Shown here: piece after piece, positions 19,529-28,490 of the stretch
Numbering within the stretch: position 1 is the stretch's first letter
Layout: every line of letters starts with the position of its first letter
Assembly: GCF_001895925.1 (NCBI RefSeq)
Contig: NZ_MPPI01000013.1
Span: 88,458 to 152,457 of the forward strand
DNA: 64,000 nt
Source: Phormidesmis priestleyi ULC007
Lineage (GTDB): Bacteria > Cyanobacteriota > Cyanobacteriia > Leptolyngbyales > Leptolyngbyaceae
Reading direction: 5' to 3'
Position numbers and translations under genes: made by a program
The notes under the pieces: generated by a model
Told to the model about the DNA's origin: nothing
Seen by the model: the letters and a program-made list of their open reading frames with translations, nothing else
Database searches by the model: none

Positions 19529-19751
19529 TTTTGACTCCTGGGTGATATGAGGTGGTTCTCAATGAGAGTTTCTACTCTAGAATCGACAATCTGGTCTTTA
19601 ATATTTCCAGTGAATCTGTTTTTTTCTATCATGTCAGCAGTTACGCAGTTCGGATCACTCTTTATACAGAGACAAGCAAAACTGTCTGACGTTAAAAAAT
19701 TCGATTCACCACCCGTTACCTATACTTTCTCACTTATTTGAGGTGTCTGAA

Positions 19752-21356
19752 ATGGCTAACCATTGGGCGATCGCCGTTGGAATCAATCACTATCAATTTC
19801 TTCAGCCCTTAAAGTTTGCACAACAAGATGCACAGGCGCTGTGTGAATGTTTGGTCAGTGAGGCAGGGTTCTTGCCCAATCGCTGCATTCTCTTTACAGA
19901 CACCTCCCCTTCAGTGACCGGGCGATCGACCTACCCCAGTCGCGGCAATCTTCAGGGCTGGCTCGACTATTTTGGCCGAGAATTAATTCAGCCGGGAGAC
20001 TTAGTTTGGGTATTTTTTAGCGGCTATGGGGTCTGCTGGAAAGGACAGGATTATTTGCTGCCGATCGAAGCCGACCCAGTAGACACTGCCAATATGGGCG
20101 TTCCGGTTCGAGCGTTGTTTGACAGCCTCAAAGCGTTACCGACCGAAGATATTGTGGTGCTGATGGATATTAACCACAGCCAAGCCGCTTTTTCGGGTGA
20201 GAAGGTGGGACTTCAGATCGCAGAGCTTGCCCGTGAAACTCGCATCTCAACCATTTTGGCAAGCAAGCCTGAACAGTTTTCCCATGAGGCGTTAGCGCTA
20301 GGTCACGGCTTGTTTACGGCGACCCTGCTCGAAGGGTTGCGCGCACATGAATGTTCAACTCTGGCGAATTTGGAAGAGTTTCTCAAAAGTCGTTTGCCAG
20401 AAATATGTGAGCATCACGATCGCCCTATTCAAGACCCTGTAATCGTTCTCGCGTCTCTAGATCAACTCAATCTCGTGATCACTCCGGTTAATTGGACTGA
20501 GGCAGAATCGGAGACAATTCCTAGTGAGTCAAATCCGTTTGCGCTGGAGGGCGACTTATTTGACGTGTCGGATCACGATGCTGTCCCATTAAACTCGCAG
20601 CCCAACCCTTATGAGTTGCCTGCTGATTATTCTCAAGCTTTCCCCATTCAAACAGAGCTTGAGCAACCGATATCCCCTGAGTCGGATCAAGAAGACTTAG
20701 GCGATCGGGCTGATCAAATTAGCCCTGCGCCAGTCCCCCAAGTTCCAAAACCTGTCACACCCCCGGTTGTTCGTCCTGAGATCGAAAATACACAGGAACA
20801 GGATCAGATGTTTTGGGAGCGACTGCTGTTTGGCGGCAGCGCCATTCTGCTGCTGCTGTTAGTAGGGGTGTTTGTTCGCAATTGGTCAACGTTTTGGGGT
20901 CAGAAATCGGCAACTAATTCACAGCCGATCGTCACTTCGCCTTCTGCCAAGGTCACTACAACCCCGTCCCCGTCCAAACAGGCGATCGTGCCCAACTCAA
21001 CCAAGCCATCCACTGCGAAGCCGACTCCCATCGCTTCAGCAAGTCCGTCTCCGGCAAAAGACAGTCAGACCATTCTTAACGAAGCGAGAGGATTGATTAA
21101 GCCGATTTCAGCCTCTGATGCAAATAAAGCGATCGAGCGGGCTAGTCAAGTTCCTGCTAATGATCCGCTCTATGCTCAAGCTCAGGTGGATATCGATCGC
21201 TGGAGTCGCGACATTTTAGATATCGCCAAAAAACGGGCGGCTGATAAATCTTATAAGCAAGCGATCGCGGCGGCTCAACTGGTTCCTAAAGAGCGTCCCA
21301 AAGTCTATGCCGAGGCGCAAAAGGCGATCGCTGACTGGCAAAAACGCCTCCGTTAA
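19752..21356 (+). CDS. Caspase-fold protein (orthocaspase) lacking the catalytic His-Cys pair
   Basis: 534 residues. The p20-like caspase domain spans about 3-240: WAIAVGINHYQFLQPLKFA, then VFFSGYGVCWKGQDYLLP where the catalytic His is replaced by Tyr92, and VLMDINHSQAAF where the Cys is replaced by Asn141. Other domain features are intact. A disordered linker (240-350) precedes one membrane helix (about 355-375), a Ser/Thr/Pro linker and a C-terminal helical repeat region. Inactive 'YN' caspase homologues are known in cyanobacteria. ATG 19752 is chosen because GAGG at 19740-19743 is its ribosome site; an upstream GTG overlaps that site. Confidence 0.88.
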   Translation: MANHWAIAVGINHYQFLQPLKFAQQDAQALCECLVSEAGFLPNRCILFTDTSPSVTGRSTYPSRGNLQGWLDYFGRELIQPGDLVWVFFSGYGVCWKGQDYLLPIEADPVDTANMGVPVRALFDSLKALPTEDIVVLMDINHSQAAFSGEKVGLQIAELARETRISTILASKPEQFSHEALALGHGLFTATLLEGLRAHECSTLANLEEFLKSRLPEICEHHDRPIQDPVIVLASLDQLNLVITPVNWTEAESETIPSESNPFALEGDLFDVSDHDAVPLNSQPNPYELPADYSQAFPIQTELEQPISPESDQEDLGDRADQISPAPVPQVPKPVTPPVVRPEIENTQEQDQMFWERLLFGGSAILLLLLVGVFVRNWSTFWGQKSATNSQPIVTSPSAKVTTTPSPSKQAIVPNSTKPSTAKPTPIASASPSPAKDSQTILNEARGLIKPISASDANKAIERASQVPANDPLYAQAQVDIDRWSRDILDIAKKRAADKSYKQAIAAAQLVPKERPKVYAEAQKAIADWQKRLR

Positions 21357-21368
21357 TCAGGACATAAT

Positions 21369-22253
21369 GTGAAAATTTCACGTTCACGAGGGTGGCGATC
21401 GCTGTGGAATATTGGGAAATTTTTGGCGATCGCTTATCTGACGATTTGCCTCGTCCTATTTTTCGCCCAAAGTCATCTAATGTTTGTGCCCGATGCCCAC
21501 CATTACAAAGATCTGGACGCGCTCAATCTGCCTCACCAAGAAGTTTGGTTACCTGTCTCAACTAAAACAGGCAAGATTGAACGCATTCATGGCTGGTGGA
21601 TTCCGCACGATCACCCGATCTCAACGATGCTCTATCTGCACGGCAACGGCGGAAATATTAGTGTCGAAGTCAAAGCTCGTCGCTTTCGGGAGTTAGGTTT
21701 CTCAGTCTTGCTGATTGACTATCGGGGCTATGGCCGCAGTGAGGGCAATTTTCCGTCTGAGGCGACGGTCTATCAAGATGCTCAAACCGCGTTGGATTAT
21801 CTCGTTAAAGAACGGCGGATCTCTCTCAAAAAAATTGTGGTTTATGGACATTCGCTCGGAGGCGCGATCGCCATCAATCTCGCCAACCAAAACCCAAAAG
21901 TCGCGGGGCTGATTGTGTCGAGTTCTTTCACCTCCATGTACCAGATGGCAGCGCGAGATTGGAAGTTTCGACTGTTTCCGATCGAGTTAATCCTCACCCA
22001 AAAGTTTGACTCAGTTGGGAAAGTCCGATCGCTAAAAATGCCTTCTCTCTTTATTCATGGAATGGATGATACATTGATTCCTGTCTCGATCGGCAAAGCA
22101 CTTTACGAAGCTGCACCCCAACCCAAACAACTCCTGCTGATTCCCAACGCAGGGCACAATCACAGAGAAGCCGAGTTTGACAAACCAGAAAATTTGAAGA
22201 TAGTTCAAGACTTTGCTAGACGAGCGGTGAAGGCTTCACTATCGAGCAACTAG
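21369..22253 (+). CDS. Alpha/beta hydrolase (BEM46/ABHD13-like)
   Basis: 294 residues. A membrane helix lies at about 14-32, then the hydrolase fold with YLHGNGGN (oxyanion loop), LIDYRGYGRSEG, the nucleophile elbow VYGHSLGG and a late FIHGMDDTLIPVSI followed by GHNH, giving Ser, Asp and His. This is the BEM46/ABHD13 subgroup; substrate unknown. The start is GTG, 12 bases after the orthocaspase stop with an AGGA site, so the two genes are probably co-transcribed. Confidence 0.88.
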   Translation: MKISRSRGWRSLWNIGKFLAIAYLTICLVLFFAQSHLMFVPDAHHYKDLDALNLPHQEVWLPVSTKTGKIERIHGWWIPHDHPISTMLYLHGNGGNISVEVKARRFRELGFSVLLIDYRGYGRSEGNFPSEATVYQDAQTALDYLVKERRISLKKIVVYGHSLGGAIAINLANQNPKVAGLIVSSSFTSMYQMAARDWKFRLFPIELILTQKFDSVGKVRSLKMPSLFIHGMDDTLIPVSIGKALYEAAPQPKQLLLIPNAGHNHREAEFDKPENLKIVQDFARRAVKASLSSN

Positions 22254-22328
22254 CACTTCTTTAACTAAAGGATGGGCAGTCAACGGTTAGACTAAAGGAA
22301 AGAGTTTGCAAAATCAACAGGAGAATGG

Positions 22329-22583
22329 ATGATTAGCCCGGATCAGGTTGAAGGATTGATCAAGGCTGGATTGCCTGATGCCCAGGTGCAGGTTCAAGAC
22401 CTTACTGGGGGTGGAGATCACTATCAGGTAACGGTCGTCTCGTCTTTGTTTGAAGGAAAGCGGCGGGTGCAACAGCACCAACTCGTCTATGGTGCCGTGC
22501 AGCAAGCGATGGCATCGGAAGCCATTCATGCTCTAGCGCTCAATACTTATACGCCCGAAGAATGGGTAGTAGCCGCCAAATAA
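22329..22583 (+). CDS. BolA-family protein
   Basis: 84 residues with the BolA fold signature: [19 protein letters not shown], the [10 protein letters not shown] loop, and [14 protein letters not shown] with the conserved invariant His. BolA proteins bind [2Fe-2S] clusters with monothiol glutaredoxins. The Grx4-type glutaredoxin starts 29 bases downstream, which is the conserved functional pairing. An ATGG four bases earlier is closed by a stop and is not the start. Confidence 0.92.
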   Translation: MISPDQVEGLIKAGLPDAQVQVQDLTGGGDHYQVTVVSSLFEGKRRVQQHQLVYGAVQQAMASEAIHALALNTYTPEEWVVAAK

Positions 22584-22612
22584 CTCAGTTGTTCACAATC
22601 GGAGAGCGAATT

Positions 22613-22936
22613 ATGACAGAAGCAGCACACGATCGCATCGACAATCTTGTCAAACAAAACAAGATCATGGTCTTCATGAAGGGCACCAAACTGATGCCCC
22701 AGTGCGGATTCTCAAACAACGTGGTGCAGATTCTGAACACGTTGGGCGTTCCTTATGAAACGATCGACGTTTTGGCAGATCCCGAAATTCGTCAAGGCAT
22801 CAAAGAATATTCAAGCTGGCCCACCATTCCTCAGGTTTATATCAACGGTGAATTTTTGGGCGGCTCTGATATCTTGATCGAGCTATATCAAAAAGGCGAA
22901 CTTCAACAAATGGTGGAAGTGGCAATGGCTTCCTAA
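22613..22936 (+). CDS. Grx4-type monothiol glutaredoxin
   Basis: 107 residues with the monothiol active site CGFS in [14 protein letters not shown], the glutathione-contacting [13 protein letters not shown] and the GGSDIL motif. Such proteins carry and transfer [2Fe-2S] clusters. The ATG at 22613 has GGAGAGCG upstream and gives the family length; a longer frame opens inside bolA but lacks conservation. Follows bolA in the same operon. Confidence 0.95.
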   Translation: MTEAAHDRIDNLVKQNKIMVFMKGTKLMPQCGFSNNVVQILNTLGVPYETIDVLADPEIRQGIKEYSSWPTIPQVYINGEFLGGSDILIELYQKGELQQMVEVAMAS

Positions 22937-22959
22937 ATTTAGCCGCAGCTTTATGATCT

Positions 22960-22991
22960 GGGGTGACAGGAGAAATCTGCTGCCCCTTTTT
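22960..22991 (+). terminator. Rho-independent terminator after bolA-grx
   Basis: GGGG and CCCC arms with a CAG/CTG inner pair, a 3x3 internal loop, and TTTTT directly after. It lies 24 bases after the glutaredoxin stop. Confidence 0.6.
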
Positions 22992-23044
22992 AATATCCTC
23001 TAAATGCAAGAAGGGCACGTCATCGACGCACCCTTTCTGGCAAT

Positions 23045-23290
23045 TTAGCGATAATCTCGTTCAGGCTCTACTGGGCTTTCAAAATTGGAAGAATCGTAGA
23101 GGAAGCGAGTCATTTCTTCTTCAAGACGATTGATCTGATAAGGCTCTAAGGAGTTGGTGTGTCTCAAAGCGGCGAGATAGCCGTCGAGATAGAGGCGTAG
23201 GTCATCGAAGCGGTATCCCCGGTTCCACAACCCCACCAAGCCATCAGTCAGTCTTTGGTAGTAGCGAATGGTTAGCGTATCTTGCAGCAT
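23045..23290 (-). CDS. DUF6761 cyanobacterial protein
   Basis: 81 residues, all predicted helical, with the conserved RYYQRLTDGLVGLWNRGYRFD and YLDGYLAALRHTN. The family is restricted to cyanobacteria and has no known function. It converges on the glutaredoxin gene. Confidence 0.8.
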   Translation of the reverse strand: MLQDTLTIRYYQRLTDGLVGLWNRGYRFDDLRLYLDGYLAALRHTNSLEPYQINRLEEEMTRFLYDSSNFESPVEPERDYR

Positions 23291-23575
23291 AGTGTGTCGC
23301 TAAATTGTGAACAGCCTTTTAATGGAAACGTTACAAGGTGAATAGGTTGATACACAGGCGGGCCTTAACTACACGTAACTATGCATTGATCTTAACATTA
23401 ACCTTTTGCATTCCTCCCTATCTTTGTGTTGATGTCTCTGAGCATTCGTTGGGCATCGGTGCCTAAGTCTCTAAGTTATTGGTGATTAGAGAAAACTAGG
23501 GTAGCAGCCGTTACAAATCCATCACAATTGCTTTGATACTCTTAAGGTCAAGCCGTCTCAGGAAAGCCAGCCCTC

Positions 23576-24358
23576 GTGGGAGCCGTAAACGTTCAGATTA
23601 TTGAAGGAAATCCGCACCTGCGATCGCTACTTGGGTGGCACTTACAGCAGGCAGGACATCACGTGCATCAGTCGGCAGACCTGCATCAAGCGAGAGAGGT
23701 CTTCTTAGTCCGACAGCCCAACTTGGTGATCCTCGATTCAGAATTGCCCAATGGAGACGGAGTTGAGTTTTGTCGCTGGCTGCGTCAACAGCAGCAGGCG
23801 ATGATTCTCATGCTTTCTGCCCGCACAACTGAATCTGATATCGTCGAGGGTTTGCGGGCTGGTGCAGATGACTATTTGACTAAACCCTTTGGGATGCAGG
23901 AGTTTTTAGCCAGAGTCGAGGCGCTGACGCGGCGAACTCGTTTATCGGCTCCTCCGGCTCATCTTGACTATGGTGATCTCAAAATCGACCTGGTGCATCG
24001 TCGAGTCCGGTTTAAGGGTCAGTTGATCGAATTGACTCCTCAAGAATTTAGCTTGCTCTATGTGTTGGCACAGGCAAGCGGCGCACCTTTGAGCCGTCAA
24101 GACCTTTTGCAACGGGCCTGGCCGGATGCGATCGATAACCCCCGCACGGTCGATACTCATGTCCTTTCGCTTCGCAAAAAAGTAGAGTTAGACCCCCGAC
24201 AGCCCAATCTGATTCAAACAGTTCGGAATGTCGGCTATCGACTCAATTTAGAAATTCTCAATGCTTCTCTGCCTCCCCAGACTGAATCCACTAATGGCAA
24301 TCATCGCGCGGCGAGCCGTCGGGGAGAAAGGATGGTGGTGAGCGATCGTCGGATTTGA
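23576..24358 (+). CDS. OmpR/PhoB-family response regulator with an atypical acidic pocket
   Basis: 260 residues. The receiver (4-118) has phospho-acceptor Asp54 in LVILDSELPNGDG and Lys103 in YLTKPFG, but the N-terminal acidic pair is reduced to Glu10-Gly11 in IIEGNPHL. The winged helix (about 130-228) reads ELTPQEFSLLYVLAQ and RTVDTHVLSLRKKVE. The C-terminus is a basic tail. Cyanobacteria have atypical OmpR regulators such as NblR; I cannot name this one. The start is GTG at 23576. It ends one base before the convergent ABC gene. Confidence 0.85.
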   Translation: MGAVNVQIIEGNPHLRSLLGWHLQQAGHHVHQSADLHQAREVFLVRQPNLVILDSELPNGDGVEFCRWLRQQQQAMILMLSARTTESDIVEGLRAGADDYLTKPFGMQEFLARVEALTRRTRLSAPPAHLDYGDLKIDLVHRRVRFKGQLIELTPQEFSLLYVLAQASGAPLSRQDLLQRAWPDAIDNPRTVDTHVLSLRKKVELDPRQPNLIQTVRNVGYRLNLEILNASLPPQTESTNGNHRAASRRGERMVVSDRRI

Positions 24359-24359
24359 C

Positions 24360-25184
24360 TCACTCCCACTCGGCGGATTCTTTAGCTTCTGACTGCACGA
24401 TCGCGGCTCTTAATGTTTGCCAGTCTACGCGATCGCTCAACTCATCTTTCACCAGTTCGCCGCGATGCAAATGCAGGACGCGATCGCTGAATGATTGTGC
24501 GAGTTCTAACTGGTGATTTGCCATCAAAATCGTGATCCCCGACAGATCTTTTAGAGTGTTGAGAACGTGATCACTGCGTCCTGAATCTAGGGCTGACGTG
24601 GGTTCGTCTAAAAGCAGAACTTTAGGCTGAATGACTAGGGCACGAGCGATCGCCACGAGTTGCCGTTGCCCAACCGATAATTGGAGTTCGTTGCGATCGA
24701 GCCAATCACCCGGAAGATGCAGCCGATCAACCCACTCGCTAATTTGCTGCTCGGCTGTTTTGATCTCAACCCCTCTCAGCTTGAGCGGATAAAGCAGCGC
24801 TTCCCGCACGGTCATTCCCAGCAGTTTTGATTCTTGCTGCACTAAAGTGATTTGCTGACGCAGTTGCAGCACCGGAATTTGCCGAAAATCTTGTCCTTCT
24901 AAATAGAGTGATCCTTGAATCGGTTCATTTAATCGATTCAGCAACCGCAGTAGCGTCGTTTTGCCCGACCCTGATGCGCCGACGATCGCGATCCGATCGC
25001 CCCGAAACACGTCAAATGAGAGATCTCGCAGCAAATAGTGTGCTCCGATCGCCGATCGTTGTCCTGGCTTCTTGCCAGAAGCAACCCCTTTAGAGGCAAA
25101 ACTGACCTGTTCTAGTCGAATTTGAGACGGTTTTGATGGATTCAAGTCAGTATTCCTGCTGTGCAAATCGGCGACATTCGCCAT
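24360..25184 (-). CDS. ABC transporter ATP-binding protein, FetA/YbbL-like
   Basis: 274 residues. Walker A is GASGSGKTTLL, the signature is LSVGQRQLVAIARAL (Val for the usual second Gly), and Walker B is VLLLDEPTSALD. The EALLYPLKLRGVEI stretch after the Q-loop resembles FetA/YbbL ATPases, which pair with a FetB/YbbM permease for metal export. No permease is adjacent, so the partner must lie elsewhere and the substrate is uncertain. Confidence 0.82.
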   Translation of the reverse strand: MANVADLHSRNTDLNPSKPSQIRLEQVSFASKGVASGKKPGQRSAIGAHYLLRDLSFDVFRGDRIAIVGASGSGKTTLLRLLNRLNEPIQGSLYLEGQDFRQIPVLQLRQQITLVQQESKLLGMTVREALLYPLKLRGVEIKTAEQQISEWVDRLHLPGDWLDRNELQLSVGQRQLVAIARALVIQPKVLLLDEPTSALDSGRSDHVLNTLKDLSGITILMANHQLELAQSFSDRVLHLHRGELVKDELSDRVDWQTLRAAIVQSEAKESAEWE

Positions 25185-25251
25185 GAAAGCCCATGCACTA
25201 GCTTACTTTGCTGCGTCAAACTTTGCAGCCTAAGCCGCCCTATCAACCGCC

Positions 25252-25298
25252 AAAAAAAGCCCCTGGAGAAAGCTGAATGCCCCCATTCAACGCTCTCC
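25252..25298 (-). terminator. Rho-independent terminator of the nucleotidyltransferase gene
   Basis: On the minus strand a GGAGAGCGTTGAATG arm pairs with CATTCAGCTTTCTCC, and a T-rich CTTTTTTT follows. It lies about 100 bases after the stop of the gene at 25396. Confidence 0.6.
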
Positions 25299-25395
25299 AA
25301 GGAGTCTGTGCTCTATTCGTTTCCTAGAATACGCGAGAGAAGCTCTGTAAGCCTTCTCCAGTCGGATATATCCTATCTCCTCCGATCGGGTGAGT

Positions 25396-26574
25396 TTAGG
25401 ATTGGGCAACTCTGTGGTCAGTGCCTAAAAGCTCGGCGATCGCTTGATGCTCGGCAGGCATCTGAGTCGGAAGCTCTTGACGAGTGTCTGTGATCAGCCA
25501 ATCTAGGGAGGCGGCTTGCACGTCGATCGTCGCGCCTGTCTTATCGACGCAATATCGACCAAACACAAGCTTGTCTACCAGTCGCACCCCTGGGCCCAAG
25601 CGAGAATATTCAAAAATTACGCTATTATCGACGGTTGCGCCACTGCACACCCAGCAGTTTTGACCAATCATTGCCGGGCCAACAATTTTGGCACCATCTT
25701 CAATGCAGGTCATGCTGCCAATATAAACCGGACCCTGGATATCGACTTTATCCCAGTTGACGCAGACGTTTAGCCCAGTGTAGATGCCAGGAGCCACCTC
25801 TTTTCCAGGAATTGCCACGTTTTTGACTTCGCCACGCAAGACACTGCGAATTGCGTGCCAATAATCAGGCACCTTGCCGATATCGACCCACTCAAAGTCC
25901 ATTGGTAAGCCGTAGAATGGGGCATTCATTTCTACTAGCTTGGGGAAAAGCTCGCTCCCGATGTCATATTCTTGCCCAGATGGAATGTAGTCAAGAATTT
26001 CGGGTTCAAAAATATAAATTCCGGTGTTGATCGTGGTGCTCAGGGCTTCCTCGATCGCAGGTTTTTCTTGAAACGCTTTGATTTTGCCTGCTTCGTCTGT
26101 GACCACAACGCCGTAGCTAGACACCTCATCGCGAGGAACCGTTTTCATGATCACCGTAGCGATCGAGCCTTTTTCTCGGTGCCATTTGACGGCGGCGCTC
26201 AAGTCTAAGTCAATCAGGGCATCGCCACAAAGCACCACGAATGTATCGTCAAAAAACGGGGAAAAATCTTGAATTTTTTTCATGCCGCCTGCTGAACCAA
26301 CAGCCGCGCCGACTAACTCACCATCGACGATCTTGCCTTCAAAGGAGTAGCCAATCTGCACCCCAAACCGTTGCCCATCCCGAAAATAGCTCTCAATTTC
26401 ATAGGCCAGGTGACTCACATTGACCATGATTTCGTCAAAACCGTGCTGCCTAAGCAGTTCTAGCAGAAACTCCATCACGGGCTTTTGCAGAATGGGAATC
26501 ATGGGCTTGGGAATCGTATATGTAATCGGACGAATCCGTGTTCCCTTCCCGGCTGCCAGAATCATGGCTTTCAT
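25396..26574 (-). CDS. Sugar-phosphate nucleotidyltransferase with left-handed beta-helix
   Basis: 392 residues. The nucleotidyltransferase domain begins MILAAGKGTRIRPITYTIPK, the G-x-G-T-R-x(n)-PK signature, with VVLCGDALIDLDL giving the metal-binding Asp. From about residue 245 the imperfect hexapeptide repeats (GPVYIGSMTCIEDGAKIVGP) form a beta-helix. Such enzymes make NDP-sugars, often GDP-mannose in cyanobacteria; the exact sugar is not decided by sequence. It may feed the glycan genes. Confidence 0.88.
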   Translation of the reverse strand: MKAMILAAGKGTRIRPITYTIPKPMIPILQKPVMEFLLELLRQHGFDEIMVNVSHLAYEIESYFRDGQRFGVQIGYSFEGKIVDGELVGAAVGSAGGMKKIQDFSPFFDDTFVVLCGDALIDLDLSAAVKWHREKGSIATVIMKTVPRDEVSSYGVVVTDEAGKIKAFQEKPAIEEALSTTINTGIYIFEPEILDYIPSGQEYDIGSELFPKLVEMNAPFYGLPMDFEWVDIGKVPDYWHAIRSVLRGEVKNVAIPGKEVAPGIYTGLNVCVNWDKVDIQGPVYIGSMTCIEDGAKIVGPAMIGQNCWVCSGATVDNSVIFEYSRLGPGVRLVDKLVFGRYCVDKTGATIDVQAASLDWLITDTRQELPTQMPAEHQAIAELLGTDHRVAQS

Positions 26575-26837
26575 AGATTGTTCTCTCTACCCTACACCGA
26601 TATACTGCAAGCGTTTGACCCTCGGTCTGGAGGAATTCCAGCGTACGATGGTTTTGCTTTATCTTAGGCGACTCAAGGTTTCAGCGAAAGACAAGCGTTG
26701 CCAGACCTTGACCTTTAGTGACTATAACGGTTCTAAGTGAGAATTGGCACACTCAAAAGGTTTAGGGCTGCTAAAGATGAACTAGAGAAAAGTTTTTATT
26801 TGACAAATCTAAAATGTCCAGGTTTGGTTGAGTCCTC

Positions 26838-27686
26838 TCAATCGAGCAAAACGCTAGTAGAGAGTTCACTCAGTCCAGATTCGGCGAGTTGCAGCAGTGA
26901 GCGAATTTTCAAATCTTGGTAAAACTCTTCTTGCGCCAACTCGACTTTGTTTTGAGCCGACAACAGCAGCAGGGCCCAAAACACGCCGACGCGCTCGTGA
27001 TTAGGATGATCGTGAAGATTTTCTTCACTTTCTTTGGGTTTTTGATCTTTTAAGGCAACCCAAAATTCCAGCACCAGGTCAAAGTCGATCCATTCTTTAT
27101 CTTGGGCAACTTCTGTCCAATGGTCGTGAAAGAATTGCTCGATCGCCACTGCCATTTCTGAGAGATTTTCTTGGTGGGCGAGTTCGGCGATCGCGCGCAC
27201 TGCCTGAGCGCGAGACTGAGGTTTAGGGCGACGCAGCCGAGCGCGCGGAGTGGTGTCGTCTAGAGTGGTGGCAATTAGCTGAAGCTGATCGATTAGCTCT
27301 TTAAGGGTGACTCGCCGCTTTTGAGGCGGTCGTGCCACTGCCCTGCGCCGAAGCTGACGCTCTAAATGCGGCGGCAAGGCAGCCCCGCCAAAATCTGCGT
27401 CTATAAATTCTGCCCCTTCAAACTCATCGGGATCAGCGACGATCGCTTCAGGCTGAGTCAGGCTATCGGCTTTGAGCAACAGCAGCATCGATGCATATAG
27501 AAATGCCTGCCCCGACTGAGACAGATTTGACTCGTAGTGTTCTCGCCCCACGATCGCGGCAGGGGTCAACTCGCTCAAGAAGCGATCGATGACATCAATC
27601 ACCTTGACATCCCAGGGGTCAATTTCTCCCTGTTCTGCCAGGTCAATCAAGAGAGCGATCGCGTCCTGGGCTAGAGAAAGGGTCAT
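26838..27686 (-). CDS. scpA: Segregation and condensation protein A
   Basis: 282 residues. The N-terminus DAIALLIDLAEQGEIDPWD and the region SGQAFLYASMLLLLKA are typical ScpA, the kleisin that bridges SMC heads with ScpB in chromosome condensation. The middle is an Arg-rich linker and the C-terminus a winged-helix domain (NKVELAQEEFYQDLKI). scpB and smc are not in the window. A small membrane-protein ORF lies 52 bases upstream on the same strand. Confidence 0.92.
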   Translation of the reverse strand: MTLSLAQDAIALLIDLAEQGEIDPWDVKVIDVIDRFLSELTPAAIVGREHYESNLSQSGQAFLYASMLLLLKADSLTQPEAIVADPDEFEGAEFIDADFGGAALPPHLERQLRRRAVARPPQKRRVTLKELIDQLQLIATTLDDTTPRARLRRPKPQSRAQAVRAIAELAHQENLSEMAVAIEQFFHDHWTEVAQDKEWIDFDLVLEFWVALKDQKPKESEENLHDHPNHERVGVFWALLLLSAQNKVELAQEEFYQDLKIRSLLQLAESGLSELSTSVLLD

Positions 27687-27738
27687 AGAGAGAAGGGAGG
27701 GATGAATGCTTTATGGTGACACGATCTCGCAGAATCGA

Positions 27739-27840
27739 CTACTTAATTTTGATCCGCACAAAATACACGGCTGCCAGCAGAATTAGCCCTAGCAGCAGCA
27801 AAGGCACCAAGAGACTCCAAAGACTATCAGGATTCGTCAC
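27739..27840 (-). CDS. 33-residue single-pass membrane protein
   Basis: A GTG-started ORF, preceded by AGAGGGG at ribosome-site distance. It encodes a short polar N-terminus (TNPDSLWS), one strongly hydrophobic helix (LLVPLLLLGLILLAAVYFV) and a basic RIKIK end. The size and layout resemble the small subunits of photosynthetic complexes, but I do not recognise it as a known Psb, Psa, Pet or Ndh subunit. It would be co-transcribed with scpA. Confidence 0.6.
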   Translation of the reverse strand: MTNPDSLWSLLVPLLLLGLILLAAVYFVRIKIK

Positions 27841-27902
27841 GCCACCCCTCTAAACTGACGTGAATTCGATGCAGCTTTTCGCGGCGGTTGCCAATCCGGG
27901 CT

Positions 27903-27985
27903 GCCCCCTAAATCCCCCAAGTCTGGGGGACTTCAAGCCCCGAATTGAAGTTCAAAGTCCCCCAATTTTGGGGGATTTAGGGGGC
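27903..27985. repeat. Palindromic MITE-like repeat, copy 1
   Basis: An 83-base palindrome with ends GCCCCCTAAATCCCCCA and TGGGGGATTTAGGGGGC, and inner arms TGGGGGACTT/AAGTCCCCCA. The same consensus recurs at 49600-49679. Direct repeats AACTGACGT at 27853-27861 and 28020-28028 flank it and could mark a larger insertion. Confidence 0.8.
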
Positions 27986-28038
27986 TGAAGCGCTGAACAA
28001 CGAAGCGAAAGAACTCCCCGAACTGACGTTAAACTGGC

Positions 28039-28398
28039 TTACTGAGCAAACACTTCGGTGGCTTCAGCATCTTGCGTGATGCCTTGGGGCAGTAGACGCT
28101 GCTGCTCTTGAATTTCTGCCTTATAGCGTTCGACATCCTGTTCAAGTTCGTCAATGCGCTCTTCTCGAACTTGAAGTTCTTTGCGAGTGTCGATCATGCG
28201 CTGGATCTTGCTCCACACGCTAAACACCCACGCCAACACGGCTCCGATTCCCATCGCTAAGATTAGCTCGATCGAGAGCGGTGCCTCCACCTGCACGCCT
28301 TCAATGACTCGAATTACGGCTGGCTCTGTGTTTTCAATGCCAAACAAAACGAGTGCTAAACAAATGACGAAGATGATTAAGAAATTAATTTGTCGCAT
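28039..28398 (-). CDS. LapA-domain (DUF1049) membrane protein
   Basis: 119 residues. Two helices (about 4-22 and 45-62) carry the LapA signature FLIIFVICLALVLFGIENTEPAVI, followed by a cytoplasmic coiled coil (KELQVREERIDELEQDVE). LapA proteins take part in membrane or lipopolysaccharide-related assembly in E. coli. The ATG at 28398 is chosen because GGAG precedes it; a longer frame adds 16 non-conserved residues. Confidence 0.82.
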   Translation of the reverse strand: MRQINFLIIFVICLALVLFGIENTEPAVIRVIEGVQVEAPLSIELILAMGIGAVLAWVFSVWSKIQRMIDTRKELQVREERIDELEQDVERYKAEIQEQQRLLPQGITQDAEATEVFAQ

Positions 28399-28490
28399 CT
28401 GGGGTTGTCTCCGATCACGCAGCGAGTGGTTCAATATCTCTGACAAAAAATAGCTTAAGCGTAGAAGCTGGAATCGAGTTTAGCACTCCA

